In this document: piece after piece, positions 44,298-55,680 of the stretch
How the letters are laid out: every line of letters starts with the position of its first letter
Position numbering within the stretch: position 1 is the first letter of the stretch
Assembly (NCBI GenBank): GCA_946406115.1
Contig: OX291550.1
Span: forward strand, 2,780,803-2,844,802
DNA: 64,000 bases
Source: Apoda limacodes
Taxonomy: Eukaryota; Arthropoda; Insecta; Lepidoptera; Limacodidae
Direction of reading: 5' to 3'
Made by a program: the position numbers and the translations under genes
The notes under the pieces: model-generated
What the model was told of the DNA's origin: nothing
Seen by the model: the letters and a program-made list of their open reading frames with translations, nothing else
The model's database searches: none

Positions 44298-46249
44298 ATT
44301 GTTAATTATACACATTAATTGTTTGATTTTCCTATTACGAGTGGTATACATATAGACAGTAATTAAGGTCTTATTAGTTACTCTAATGTAAGGAATGTTC
44401 ATTTATATTATTTGAAATAAGTCTAAACTTGTGGTTAAATTGTATATGATTATTTCAGGTGTACGCCCGCACTTTTGTGTTAAGTTCCAACATGTACATG
44501 CATGTTCCATGTCGTAATAAAGATTTAATCATTGTTGTAATAAGAATTTAACCTTTAGCCTAGTAATACAGAGTTGTACGGAGTTTGTACGGGATACCAT
44601 TTGTTCGGGCAGCATTTGTAGTATTTGAAGGGTTGGTGATAATGGCTGTGGCTTGTTAGCTAACAAAGCCTCGATTCTGATAAAGTTTTGCCGGATAGAA
44701 TGGAGGCGCCTGTGTGGGATATTAACCACACATTGCGATGGGCTCACCTGGGTAATGCAATTTTGTAGGGGGCTATCAGTCGGTAGAGTCAGTAGATATT
44801 ATTAATCTTGAGGTCAGGTTCAATCATGATTCAGTCCATTTTAAACAATTTAGAAAATTTAAGTCAATGATATTGAAGTAACAAAGAAATAATTATGCAA
44901 GTTCTTCAGCGTTAAATCAAAGTAGGTAGTCTAACCTGCACATCACTCACACTCGCGATACGATTAATAGATCGTGTAGAAAACACGCACTATAAAATGG
45001 CGGCGCACTGATGCCGCTGGTTCACCTGCGAAGCACGTGGGAATGCATCACCGTGCCATTGCGACATGCTGGCCGCATTGCATTGGAACAGGCTCCCGCA
45101 TTCAGCTCAGCTGGTAGCTGGTATGCATACGGGTAAAAAGTCGCACAGTACTATGTACACGAAGACATTGATATAGAATGATGTTGGAGATCGAATCCAC
45201 AAAATTGCAGTGACGCGATTCCTGCTGGAGCACTGTCCGGGGCCACTAATCCATCCTTGGCAATAATATTTTAAGTTCATCTTTTGCAAAATCTGCGCCA
45301 TGCGCTTATCAAACAAACTTGGGTGTCTCATAAATCTTTTAGATAGTTTTCTCCCTCTTTAAATTATATGTTTCCCCAAGGTAATTAGGCATATTCATAA
45401 AAACATTGCACACTTTTAAAAATTCTTGTATTAACAATACATATATCCATATTTGTATTCAAATATTAGCCAGTCACATGATAGAAAGGTTTACATCTGT
45501 GTATTAAAATTTACGAGTATAATAATAAAATTTCAGGGAAATATTTCCAAATTTCCAACAATGCAAAACAATTTTGTAATAAGCATCTTCACTTTGCCAT
45601 CAAACATAAACTTTTCATGGATCAGACATTTTGCTCATGGATATAATCCATAATCTATAATTGTGAATATGATCTTTCACTATTCCTTAGAAATTGTTAG
45701 ATTTTGCAGTTATTAGATTACTTGGCGACTCACCCTGGGGCTTCTTTGTTTGACGATGATAATTGTAATTTAGATAAATAAAAAAATAAAAACTTTCTTA
45801 AAAGAAGAAGAGAATATAATGGGACAAATATTTGTAGAGACTCTGGCCGGATCCTCTGGCATCCAACCGCAGACTGTCTTTACTTTACGTCGCCCGCCAT
45901 TTTGACTCAGCGTCTTCCCAGGAGCCGAGGAGGTTGGCATTCTTTCACGGCGGCGGCTTAGTCAAGAAGCAGGGGAAATGGCGGAGGCCATAGGGATTTC
46001 AAAAGTCGATTCTCATGGTAGTGTTGTGAATGATGAAAAATGCAATGCAAAGATTGATTTTTGCATGCATTGAAGTTAAAGTTTAGTTAAAGGTGCAATG
46101 TAGCATAAACATCATGCTACATCGAACTGCGAACGATTTTAATAATTGTGAAATCAAACCAACAAATATGAGTAAAATGTTTTTCCTTTTTTGGTACAGA
46201 TTTTTAAAAATCATGTATTTCAGTTTTTAAAAATGGATTCCCCTAAGGT
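44298..46249. other. Noncoding DNA
   Basis: No recognised gene. A 72-codon minus-strand frame at 44529-44747 is unusually free of AT bias but matches nothing I know. GC-richer blocks at 44985-45130 and 45840-46010 are unassigned. Confidence 0.4.
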
Positions 46250-46681
46250 AGGAAGGACTTCGCAATATTTTGTACAAATTCTGTTCTTTATATTTTGATG
46301 TTCATTTATTTAAAATTCAATATAAATCTCTCTTTTCAGGGTTTTCCTTAATTTAAACCTTAGGGAAATTAAGGGGGTGAGTAAGTTTGTATAGGAAAAA
46401 TATTTATAAGTAAAACTTGTAACTGGGAAATTTACATGATTCTCAACAAACTAGACCTACCCCTAACAGCGTGGAAGAGCGTGGTAAATTTTGTATTGAT
46501 TGTCTTATGCTCATATTACCCTAACTAATTATTCTAAAAAGGGGATAATTTTATTGTAGATTTGTTGGTAATTTGAAATTCAAACTAAGGCGGTAAAGGG
46601 ATGTAAACTATTAAGTATGGTAATAAAAGAACTGTGTAAATCTTATAGTCTATGTGAGCGAAGCCGCGGGTGAAATGCTAG
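46250..46681 (+). mobile_element. Helitron-like remnant, 3' end at CTAG
   Basis: The segment ends GAGCGAAGCCGCGGGTGAAA then TGCTAG before T. The GC-rich short hairpin region followed by CTAG/T is the usual 3' end of lepidopteran non-autonomous Helitrons. The body contains AAATTAAGGGGGTGAGTAAG and GTTTGTATAGG text of the same kind as 42340. The left limit is uncertain. Confidence 0.5.
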
Positions 46682-46909
46682 TTGTATATATATATTGTGA
46701 CCACTGTTTGCTATTTTAAATAAAGAAAATAAATTGTTATCAAAGTTTCAAATTAAATTCAGTGTTATTAACAAAAATTATAAAATCAAGTTATTGTGTT
46801 AAGTGAATATATTTTCCGATGACGTAATACAAGTAATGAAAAAATAGGGTTCTGAAAAAATATTTTGAGGTTAAGTAACAATTCAAAAAGTCGAAACTTT
46901 GTAACTGTA

Positions 46910-47674
46910 TTACAAAACTTCTTTTATTGGCTTGTCTCCTTCAATTAACCACGCAGTACCACTGTCAGCGATCTCAAAAGCTTCGGCAGCAGCTCTCCCC
47001 ACAGAATCCTGATTCTGCCATAACGTTTCTGTTTCCAAGAATTTAATCATGTGTTTTCTTAGCGCCTCTTCTTTCTCATTTCTCATCTTCATGTTTGAAA
47101 CCAGAGGAGTTTTAGTAAAACCAGGGCAGATTGCAAAAACTCTGACCGCAGTTCTCTCAAAATTGTATGAATGTCCTAAAGTTCTGGTGAATCCCATTAC
47201 AGCATACTTTGTAGCTTTGTAAATAGGAAGAAAAGGATCTATTCGGAATCCGTAAATTGATGCTAGATTAATTATAGTTCCACCTTTTCCACCAGTATCT
47301 TTTCTCATGAGGTCATAAAACTTATAACTCCATTGTATTAATGACGTTACATTAATATCTATTGATCTTACTTCATTAACTTCATCGATTACACCTGCAT
47401 TGTTGACCAGTACATCGACATAATCATATTTTTCAAATATTATTTTAGAAGCTGACTCTAAATCTTTTGTGACATCACATTTTATAAAGTAAGATTTGCC
47501 GTCACCATATTTACCATTTAAATACTTCACTGCTTCTTGACCCATGTTCTCATCAACATCCAGTATTATAATAACTTGTGCATTTTTTTTAAGAAAGTTT
47601 TTAGCAATTTCCAGTCCAATACCTTGAGCACCACCAGTGATAACAACAATTTTGTTGAGGAGGTTTTTCTCCAT
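46910..47674 (-). CDS. short-chain dehydrogenase/reductase, 15-hydroxyprostaglandin dehydrogenase-like
   Basis: Intact 254-codon single-exon gene, the standard length for a classical SDR. The Rossmann fold carries TGGAQGIG (residues 13-20) for cofactor binding. Asp39 at the end of the second strand predicts NAD rather than NADP. Other landmarks are Asp67, NNAG (91-94), Asn108, Ser139, and Tyr152/Lys156 in YKATK, so the whole Asn-Ser-Tyr-Lys tetrad is present; CPGF is at 183-186. There is no signal peptide or membrane span, so it should be cytosolic. Insect relatives are named 15-hydroxyprostaglandin dehydrogenase [NAD(+)]-like and also include the alcohol dehydrogenase/fat-body protein group, so the substrate is not certain. 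The ATG (47672-47674) is in an A-rich context (TTAAAATGG). It is the only intact host-type gene in the window and is flanked by transposon debris. Confidence 0.9.
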   Translation of the reverse strand: MEKNLLNKIVVITGGAQGIGLEIAKNFLKKNAQVIIILDVDENMGQEAVKYLNGKYGDGKSYFIKCDVTKDLESASKIIFEKYDYVDVLVNNAGVIDEVNEVRSIDINVTSLIQWSYKFYDLMRKDTGGKGGTIINLASIYGFRIDPFLPIYKATKYAVMGFTRTLGHSYNFERTAVRVFAICPGFTKTPLVSNMKMRNEKEEALRKHMIKFLETETLWQNQDSVGRAAAEAFEIADSGTAWLIEGDKPIKEVL

Positions 47675-47708
47675 TTTAATAAATGTTTTTAGGATGAAGT
47701 GAAGCTAA

Positions 47709-47746
47709 GTACTATCAAATTCAATTATGATGTTCAATTTATATAC
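47709..47746 (-). promoter_or_regulatory. Putative core promoter of the dehydrogenase gene
   Basis: On the minus strand TATATAAAT lies at 47746-47738, about 65 bases before the ATG. Initiation about 30 bases downstream would fall near 47710 and leave a 5' UTR of roughly 35 bases without an intron. The motif and spacing agree with a TATA-driven inducible insect gene; there is no transcript evidence. Confidence 0.4.
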
Positions 47747-48111
47747 GATTGATAATGCACGTAAATTACAGCAGTGGAAATAAGTATCGAAAACATGTCT
47801 TATTTTACGTAATAGGTCTCTGACTTTATCATTCTGAACTCAGATAAAGCAATGTGTACATATTGATAAATTTACAATCATTTTCAATACATACTTGTTA
47901 ACATATAGGTTCATAGACATTTTTACCATTCCGTGTTAATAAGTGAAACAGAAATTCCTTATTCGTATCTTATCAATGGAACAAAAATTAAATCTGCCTG
48001 TGACAAAGGAACAAAAATGACAGATGCAAAACAAATGACGTTAAATTAACATTTTATTAATAAGAATAATTCATGCACAAAAAAAATGCCTGTGAGATAG
48101 AATGGATACGT
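47747..48111. other. Upstream noncoding DNA
   Basis: Region between the dehydrogenase promoter and the tRNA-SINE; AT-rich, nothing recognised. Confidence 0.5.
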
Positions 48112-48386
48112 GATAAATAAATAAATAATAAATATTTTTGAATATGACACCTAGCGCCGTCTGGCCCCAAAGTGCAGAGCTTGTGTCATTGGGTACCAGA
48201 CAACAGATACGAATACATTTATATTTTTTTTTTTGTAAATACATACATATCATACATAATCACCTAGACTCCAGACAAAACAAATGTTTATATTTTGACA
48301 TAAATGTTTGTCCAGTGCGGGAATCGATCCCACACCCTCTGCACAGCAGTCGGTCACACTACCAACTAGGCTGCGAGGGAATCACC
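48112..48386 (-). mobile_element. Complete tRNA-derived SINE
   Basis: On the minus strand, the tRNA-like head (48386-48304) has A box CCTAGTTGGT (48370-48361) and B box GGATCGATTC (48330-48321), so pol III could start here. The body follows with TAGGTGATTATGTATG, GTTGTCTGGTACCCAATGAC, ACAAGCTCTGCACTTTGGGG and CAGACGGCGCTAGG, and the tail is ATTTATTTATTTATCACG-like ATTT repeats (48140-48108). This organisation and wording are shared by SINEs common in moths and butterflies. It is the most complete SINE in the window. Confidence 0.85.
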
Positions 48387-48540
48387 AATATTATATGATA
48401 GTATTTTTATTGAACCTTAGTGATTTTTTAAAAACTACAAAATCTCTGAATAATACTAAGTCTGTAGGCTGGATGCGGTACCTACTCACGTTATTTAAAA
48501 AGAGGTGGGATACTCTCGCCGCTGCTATATCATATTGTTC

Positions 48541-48760
48541 TTTTTTTATACCACTAAGGTAGTAAACAAGTTTGCGGTCCCCCTGATGGTAAGCGGTTAA
48601 CACGGCCTATAGACGCTTGCAACACCTGGGGCATCACTTGCACGTTGCTGACCCTTCAAAGTGTGAGGATGAATTCCCTGCCGATGGCGAGCGGTACTAT
48701 GGTAGAAAGCAGCCGTGGGCATCATTTCGAATAATTCCTCAGAACACATCCCATTATACA
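48541..48760 (-). mobile_element. LINE family A 3' end, minus strand
   Basis: T-run and ATACCACTAAGGT (hairpin complement with one change, GTAGTAAAC for GTGGCAAAC), then the reverse of the ACCATCAGG and GCAAGCGT segments. After about 48660 it continues with the reverse of the coding remnant (GAATTCCCTGCCGATGGCGA, also seen on the plus strand at 21735-21755, reversed), after an internal deletion. Confidence 0.8.
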
Positions 48761-49125
48761 ACCGGTGTTATAATAAACATCTTTATGCAAGAAGTTTTCC
48801 CACATAATAAAAAAAAACTAATTGTGGAACCGCTTTACTAATAAAAAATTTGACGGAGTGGAACCAAACAACTATATACAGACTGGTAACGTTAGTAAAT
48901 TGTTGCAAAAGTAATGCAGGCACGTGTTTAAAGTTTTTTAACGAAACATAACGTGTTTAAGGAAGAACAAAATTGATGTCAAAAACTGAACTCCACCACT
49001 TTAGCATTATTTATAATGTGAAAAATTGTAACTAAAAAAAAATATGAAGAACCCCGTAAAAATCATATTTTTTGATTTGATCAAAACTTTTGACGTTGTA
49101 GATAACAAAGTACTTTCGAAAAAGT

Positions 49126-49860
49126 GTGAAATGGTGTTGGAGAATAAACACATGTCTGGGTAAAAATTTATTTATCTGGAAGGAGAAAAACAAAGGAGAA
49201 ATAAAACACAAATCATTGACGACTCTCTCAGACCGTCATTTTAACCAAGTCACAAAGGCCAAGCTGGTATCGCCCATAGATGGCAGTAGTAGTCCCTATG
49301 GGTCGAACTTTAAAGGCAGTAACTTTGGTCCCGACGTTCGCTTTGATTTTTTTTTGGTCCCCAGCTTAACCTTGTCTTTCAATGATCTCGGAACTGAACA
49401 ACGCTGGAGATATCAACTAAGGATCACAAAGCTCTTGGAGTTGGTAAGGAGTGTGATCTGGAATTTTGTGCCTTTAATTATTGGGATTTTTTTTAGTGGT
49501 GAACGTACAGACTTGTGTCTTCGTAGGGTTGAATCAGATCAAGTTTTCCCGTCCCCACTCAGTGATCTTGGAGAGAGTGATCTCGATTTTAACCACAAGT
49601 TCTGCGCGGTTTCCCTCCAACCTGGAATGTGGGATGTTTGCATGGCTCATATCATAAGCATCTACAATGCTGTCACCTGCGTAGCATAGATAGAGAATAG
49701 CGTTGGAGACAGGTCAGAGCCTAACAGGATACCAGTATTAATGTCCATGCAATCAGAAAATCTACCGTCAACTACGGTTCGTATGCCTCAGCCTGATGAA
49801 AAAATCTAGCTACCCATTTACACGAACCCTCGTCTAAGTCAATAAGATGGCAACTCGTTG
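49126..49860 (-). pseudogene. LINE family A reverse transcriptase fragment
   Basis: The minus strand encodes, in shifted frames, an LLGSDLSPTLF-type segment (about 49740), a degenerate catalytic box in which YADDS has become YAGDS (about 49670), a WGRENLI-type segment, then FNPTKTQVCTFTTKK (about 49540-49500), which parallels the 32.0-kb copy. A further ~240 bp to 49250 match the following region poorly. This copy retains the palm region that the other family A copies in the window have lost; it is dead. Confidence 0.72.
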
Positions 49861-50487
49861 GAATTTTCCACGAATTCGAATAATAAAAAAAAAACCCAAA
49901 AAATGTTTGGCAAATTAAAAATGAGCCACTTTTTTTTTTTTTTTCCATGAATTAATTTCAACGTTCAGTTGTAACAGAAAATTCAATTCACATTCCGTAT
50001 ATATCAATATGCCTCCTCCCTCGGCGGTTTTTCCACGTATTTGAATGCATGTTGTATTCAAGAATATTATACAGAGATAACTCATCTCCCTAATATTAAT
50101 TAAATATAGTATGATTGATAGCTCCTCTTCACATATTGTATACCCCTTGTACCCACAAATGAAAAGACATAAATAATTGCACTCATTTTTAATAATTGAA
50201 ATTAAATTAAATTATTATTCATACTCACATTTAATTTAAGTTATGAGTATCTTATTTACTCCATCTATCAGCAAAATTGAATTCCTCACTGACAAAACAA
50301 AACACTCAACTAGAACTTTAATACCACATGCTTACTGCAAAAAATGGAGTTTCTACAACAGATTGTATCAGAATTGACTGTTACATTCAATACAACGATA
50401 GCTGAGTTAATTTATTTTATTTATTGTTCTGTGTTGTATGCCTATAAATTATATAGGGCAATAAATAATATATAATAATGTTTGTCC
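49861..50487. other. AT-rich noncoding DNA
   Basis: Homopolymer runs and AT-rich sequence; no gene or repeat recognised. Confidence 0.5.
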
Positions 50488-50570
50488 TGGGCAGGGATCG
50501 AATCAGCATCCCTCGGGAACCGCACACAGTCACTACTATACAAGAAGGCTAAGGAGCACCCAGTTGCTCG
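50488..50570 (-). mobile_element. tRNA-derived SINE head, truncated
   Basis: The minus strand reads GGGTGCTCCTTAGCCTTCTT, then GATTCGATCCCTGCCCAGGA and ACAAACATT. The B box (GATTCGATCC) and the junction to ACAAACATT match the 48.3-kb SINE, but the body is lost after the junction. Confidence 0.65.
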
Positions 50571-51059
50571 ATAAATACACATTTCTTACGTCTATAGATA
50601 TGATTTATAAATCACCTGGGCTTACTGTGATCAAAAATGTTGCGAAAGTTCCAATATTGGAGACTACGTGATCTGGAAAAATCAAAAGTGCACGTACTAA
50701 TAACCGTCTAAATGATCCACGGGATTTATGTTAGTTTTATATTATTATCATGGGTTCATGTTGTTATTCCTTTATTAAATTACGTTAAAGAAATTATGAC
50801 TTTATAAGGTTTAATTTATTAAATTAATTTATTAATAATTAATTAAGAATTATGTGAAAGAATAACCAACTTAAAATCGCCAATCATCAATCATAATTAA
50901 AACATGGTTTCTGTATCCAACTTATTTAAAAAAAAAAAAACTGTTTTTGAGAAAATATGAAATTACCTTGTTACTTAATTATTTTATGTTAATTTTCCAT
51001 ACTAAATACATAAAGGGTACAATTTCCTCTTACCCCTGGGTCAAGCAAAACCGAATAGA
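50571..51059. other. AT-rich noncoding DNA
   Basis: Nothing recognised; includes an ATTAATTAATTA-type run near 50815-50845. Confidence 0.5.
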
Positions 51060-51064
51060 CTTTT

Positions 51065-51290
51065 TTTTCTGTATGACTACTACAGTTTGGCTAATGCAGC
51101 CATTATAGCCCCACCGAGCTTTTGGCGCGAGACTCTAAAGGAGGAGTTTGAAAAAACGGGCTGCCAGGTCTTTGAAGTATTCGCGAAGTATTTATTGAAG
51201 AAATCGCGAAGACCTCGAAGTCCCTGTATAAGTCCGCATTCCGGACGATCCAGGGGGCTCCTAAAGCCGCTCTGAGAAAGTGGTTTTGGA
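51065..51290 (+). repeat. Dispersed repeat family B, copy 2
   Basis: Starts TTTTTTTTCTGTATGACTAC and contains CGCGAGACTCTAAAGGAGGA, GGGCTGCCAGGTCTTTGAAG, AAGTCCCTGTATAAGTCCGC and GCCGCTCTGAGAAAG, which are collinear with segments at 57525-58180 but without the middle 500 bp. This links the 57525 and 57885 blocks into one family. Confidence 0.7.
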
Positions 51291-51804
51291 AATAGACTTT
51301 ATGACAAGCATTATAATTCCAATATTGTAAAATCGTCATCATTTTTTTGGAGTTTAGATGTGCAATTGCACAGCATCTATTCAACTTAAAATCATATAAT
51401 ATTATTAATTCAGATTATTATTGAAGAATATTTTAAAATAATATGCCAATATTAGTTATTTTCCATTATTCCCCGTGGTCCCTGCCGTAGTCCCTGGAAG
51501 GGACCACGGGGAATTTTTTTACTCGTGGTCCCTTCCAAAAAAACAATGCTGCAAAATTAAAATGGTATCTATCTAGTCATAAAAATATAGAGGATGAGAA
51601 AATTAACAACATATATTTTGTAACCTAGACAAGTGTTGTGTTTGGGTTTACTTACTTACATGAATTAAAATGAAATTAGAGCCTGTAAAATAAAAAAAAA
51701 CAACACCGTTCATACGATCCACTTATACATGTTTACTAGAAAGAGTGTCGAACTAATTATCAAAACTATCAACTACGTATTTAAAAAAAAAAAAAAACAA
51801 ATTC

Positions 51805-52310
51805 ATCTTATTAACTAAAATTTCATCAAGATCTTCATTTTAGATGACAGCTGTCAAACTATTAAAGGCTATATCTCCGTTACTATAGTTCGTAGACTAG
51901 TAGTTTCATTACAAAACTGATAGATCTCATCAAGATATTCATTTCAGATGACAGCTATCAAACTATAAAAGGCTATATCTCCGTAAGTATTGATCGTATA
52001 TCTCTGTAACTAAAGATCGTAGACTAGTAGTTTCATTACAAAACTGATAGATATTATGTAGATCTTCATTACAGATGACAGTTGTCAAACTATAAAAGGC
52101 TATATCTCCGTAACTATAGATCGTAGACTAGTAGTTTCATAACAAAACTGATAGATATCATCTAGATCTTCATTTTAGATGACAGCTGCCAAACTATAAA
52201 AGGCTATATCTCCGATCTACGATCTATAGTAACGGAGATATAGCCTTTGATAGTTTGAAAGCTGTCATCTAAAATGAAGATCTTGATGAAATTTATTTTA
52301 TCGACGCTCT
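51805..52310. repeat. Tandem ~110-130-bp repeats ending in an inverted copy
   Basis: Four direct units share AGATGACAGCTGTCAAACTA (with variants), AAAGGCTATATCTCCGT, ATCGTAGACTAGTAGTTTCA and AAAACTGATAGATAT. A fifth copy from about 52215 is inverted (ACGGAGATATAGCCTTTGAT, then CTGTCATCTAAAATGAAGAT). The array forms the centre of the foldback element. Confidence 0.9.
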
Positions 52311-52746
52311 TTTGTATTATCGACATTCATTTGTTTTTTTAATGATATCCAACAATAATTTTGCAGAATAAAATGCTATGTGAAATTTTAGTTAAATAGA
52401 ACTTCTTGCCAGATGTTTTTGGCAGAAATTAACATTTTTTACATTTTGAATAAAGTTTTATTTGATTGATTGATTGATACGTATTTAAAAAAAAAAACAA
52501 ATTCATCTTATTAAAGTTTTAATACAGTTCTTTGATAATTAGCTAAAGAGTATACATATGTACTGAAACACCTATTAGGTACTAAAAATAAGTTAGTAAG
52601 CTACTAAAAACAAAGTCAAACATGTCTATTAATATTTTTTGTTTTTATGTAGCATAGAGGGCGCACCATAGTTGATAGTTTTGATAATTAGTGCGACACT
52701 CTTTCCTAGTAAACATGTATAAATGGATCTTGTGATCGGTGTAATT

Positions 52747-55132
52747 TTTTTTATTCTTTATTCTTATTGAACAATACAACACATGTTTACACATAAACAA
52801 AAGAAAACTTATAAGTACAAAGGCGAGCTTATCCCTAAAAAGAGATTTCTTACAGCAAACCTAAGTGTGTAAGAGATGATACACATAGCAAAGTAGGAGG
52901 CAAACAGTGTAAGTACAACATTATTCATAATTTAAATTAAAAACAATTAATATTGTAAATATATATATAAAAAAAAAGACTTAATATACAAATAATATTA
53001 CTATTACTTATTAAAACACATATATCATACAATAATATTACATACATATAAATACACAAAATACACACAATACATTATATATATCCAATTCATAGAGATA
53101 AATAATGCTCTTTTAATCTATGTTTAAAAATATTAAGTGATGTGCTGTCACTTATCAAACCGGAAAGCGAGTTCCAAAGTTTTGCTCCACAAACAACAAA
53201 AGAGTCATCATAAAACTGAGTGTTATGTGATGGTATTTCAATAAGTGAGGTAGTGCGATCTAAGAGGTCTGTCTCTAGGAAATAGAAAATTAAAGCGATC
53301 TCTAAGATACAGAGGAGAGGACGAAGTGTTAAGGATATTATAAACACAACAAAGTATGTGTATATTACGCCGAAGTCGGATAGGAAGCCATTTTAGCTTA
53401 GACCTAAAACAGGAAACGTGATCAAATTTACGAAGGCCAAAGATAAATCTAATACACATGTTTTGTAGACGTTCTAATTTGTCTAAATGTTCTTCATTGG
53501 CATTTAGGTAAAAAGTGTCAGCGTAGTCTAAAATAGGGAGCAATAAGGATTGGGCAAGAGTAACTTTGGTTTCAAATGGAAGAAAATTATGTAAGCGTTT
53601 GAGGGAATGAAAACTAAAATGTACCTTTCGACTTATGTCGTTGATATGGTTAGACCAGGATAAGTGGCTATCAAAGGTCACCCCTAGATTTTTTCCTACA
53701 TCTGTATAAATAATAGCTACATTATCATAAACTATTTGTGGAATAATATAGTGAGAGATTAGATTACACATGTACCTACTACCAATAATAATTGCCTGCA
53801 ATTTTACTGGATTAACCACTAGTCCAAAAGATTTAGCCCACTCAGAAATTTTCTTTAAGTTACTATTTAGACTGTCTACAGCAGCGTTAATATCTTTTAC
53901 TGCAAAATGACGATATATCTGCAAATCATCTGCATACAAATGGTAGTTTGAGTTTATAATAGGAGTAATTGCATTAATAAATACAGAAAACAAAAGAGGA
54001 GAGAGAACGCCACCTTGAGGGACACCGGCAGTCAAGTCGCACCAATCAGATAATTTTTAATTTGCTCGAACACACTGTGATCGTGCTCTCAAATAGGAAT
54101 CAAACCAAGAGACCACCGGCGGAGATAAGTTTAAAGATTGTAAAATACCTAATAAAATGTCAAAATCCACTGAGTTAAAAGCACTACTAAAATCTAAAAG
54201 GACTAAGAAAGTAAGTAATTTATTGTCCATTGCCAAGCGTATATTATCAGTCACTTTAATTAAGGCCGTAACTGTGCTATGGCCGGGATGAAAACCTGAT
54301 TGTAGTGGACTAAGAAGTTGATTAAGATGTAAGTAATGAGACAATTGTTTACTGACGATATTCTCAAATACCTTCGATAGAATAGGTAAAATTGATATCG
54401 GTCTGAAATTAGTGCAAGAATCAGGATTTGATATTTTTGGCAGTTGAACAACAAATGCCTTTTTCCAGAAGAAGGAAATTTGCAAGCTTTTAATGAAAAA
54501 TTTAAAATGTGAGTTAAAATGGATGCAATAAATTCTAAAATAGGAGTAAACATTTGTAGGCATAAATTGTCACAACCTACAGCCTTAGAAGATATAGAAA
54601 GGAAACTTTTTTTTACGTCATGCTCGGTGATCTCTTTGAAAATAAACGGACTACACTTAGGTGCGGGCTGTTGAGTTGATCTAGGGTACTACTTTTAATC
54701 TTACCATCTAAAGAAACAGGAGAAGCTGAGAAATACTTATTGAGAACATTAATATCAAAGTCAAAGTTATTAGTGTTACTTGCTACTCCTAGAACCTTAA
54801 GAAATTTCCACGTATCGCTTGGGTTGGCGGTCTCAAGTGACTTATAAATGTAGCTCTTTTTTGAATTTTGCACATCCGACTGCAGCGATTGCGAAGTTTC
54901 TTTTATGTAATAAGATTTTCGTCAGAAGGATCCTTTTTGTAGCGACGTTTTGCAGAATCACGTTTTGCCATCATATTCTTAATTTGCTGAGTTAACCACG
55001 GGACAGGGGGATGGTTGACTTTAACGTATTTTAAAGGAGCATGCATATTATACAATTTGCTTATGATTTGATTAAAGTTGACAACTTTTTGATCTATATC
55101 ACTGCAGTTCGTTACAGATATCCAGTCTATTT
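52747..55132 (-). mobile_element. LINE inserted in the foldback element (family C)
   Basis: Minus-strand non-LTR retrotransposon, 5'-truncated. From 55132: the linker after the endonuclease (MHAPLKYVKV-like), 54873-54613 (KFLKVLGVA), 54563-54057 with the fingers and palm (FRPISILPILSKVFENIV, GFHPGHSTVTALIKV, LLDFSSAFNSVD), 54035-53238 with GVPQGGVLSPLLFSVF, the catalytic YADDLQIY and the thumb, and a 3' end at 53347-53090. Three frame breaks (near 54600, 54560-54050 and 53240) inactivate it. The 3' end is an A-rich tail (minus strand ATTCTTTATTCTTATT complement, 52750-52775). taatttt-like text on both sides may be its target duplication. Confidence 0.88.
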
Positions 55133-55359
55133 TAATTTTACAGGCTTAAATTTTATTTCAATGCATTTAAGTAAGTAAACCCAAACACAACACTTGTCTA
55201 GGTAACAAAATATATGTTCGTAATTTTATCATCCTCTAAATTTTTATAACTAGATAGATACCATTTTAATTTTGTAGCATTGTATTTTTTTTTAAGGGAC
55301 CACGAGGAAAAAAAATCCCCGTGGTCCCTTCCAGGGACTACGGCAGAGACCACGGGGAA

Positions 55360-55680
55360 TAAAGGGTTATTTTACCTACCAGAAATTGTTAATACTGGCT
55401 TAAATGAAAATCAAAACTGCTTCTGATGACCAGTTCCTAGGCATAAACAATGAAGGGAATTGAACAGTCAATATCTGAGCTAAGTGATACGAGTATGTTC
55501 AACACCAGGCGCCTGATTTTCGAGATATGTTTAATTAATTTACTCATGGCTTGGTAATCGCGGTGACTGTTTGCGTCCATAGATCGACTAGTTTGAACTA
55601 GATATGTCGAAAAAACATAGCGGATGTCACGAAATAGTTTTTCGTATTCTTAGAATCTCTTTCTAGGTGTAGTCGTGCGC
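55360..55680. other. Noncoding spacer
   Basis: Between the foldback element and the hairpin repeat; no gene or repeat recognised. Confidence 0.5.

Larger units (their letters stand above)
51469..55359. mobile_element. Foldback DNA element with TA target duplication, carrying a nested LINE
   Basis: The ends are long inverted repeats: 51469-51690 pairs with 55140-55359 (shared text TACTTACTTACATGAATT, TGGTATCTATCTAGT, GTCTAGGTTAC-type). The arms continue inward at 51690-51776, pairing with 52668-52745, because the LINE at 52747-55132 split the right arm. Outermost bases are TTCCCC...GGGGAA with TA on both sides. Each terminus is itself a hairpin: TTCCCCGTGGTCCC (51469-51482) faces GGGACCACGGGGAA (51500-51513), and the same occurs at the right end. 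The element encodes no transposase. The TA flanks suggest a Tc1/mariner-type helper, which is inference. Confidence 0.82.

Noticed and set aside
44529..44747. 72-codon minus-strand frame of unusual composition
   Set aside because: No recognised motif, no start context or neighbours to support it; left as unassigned DNA.
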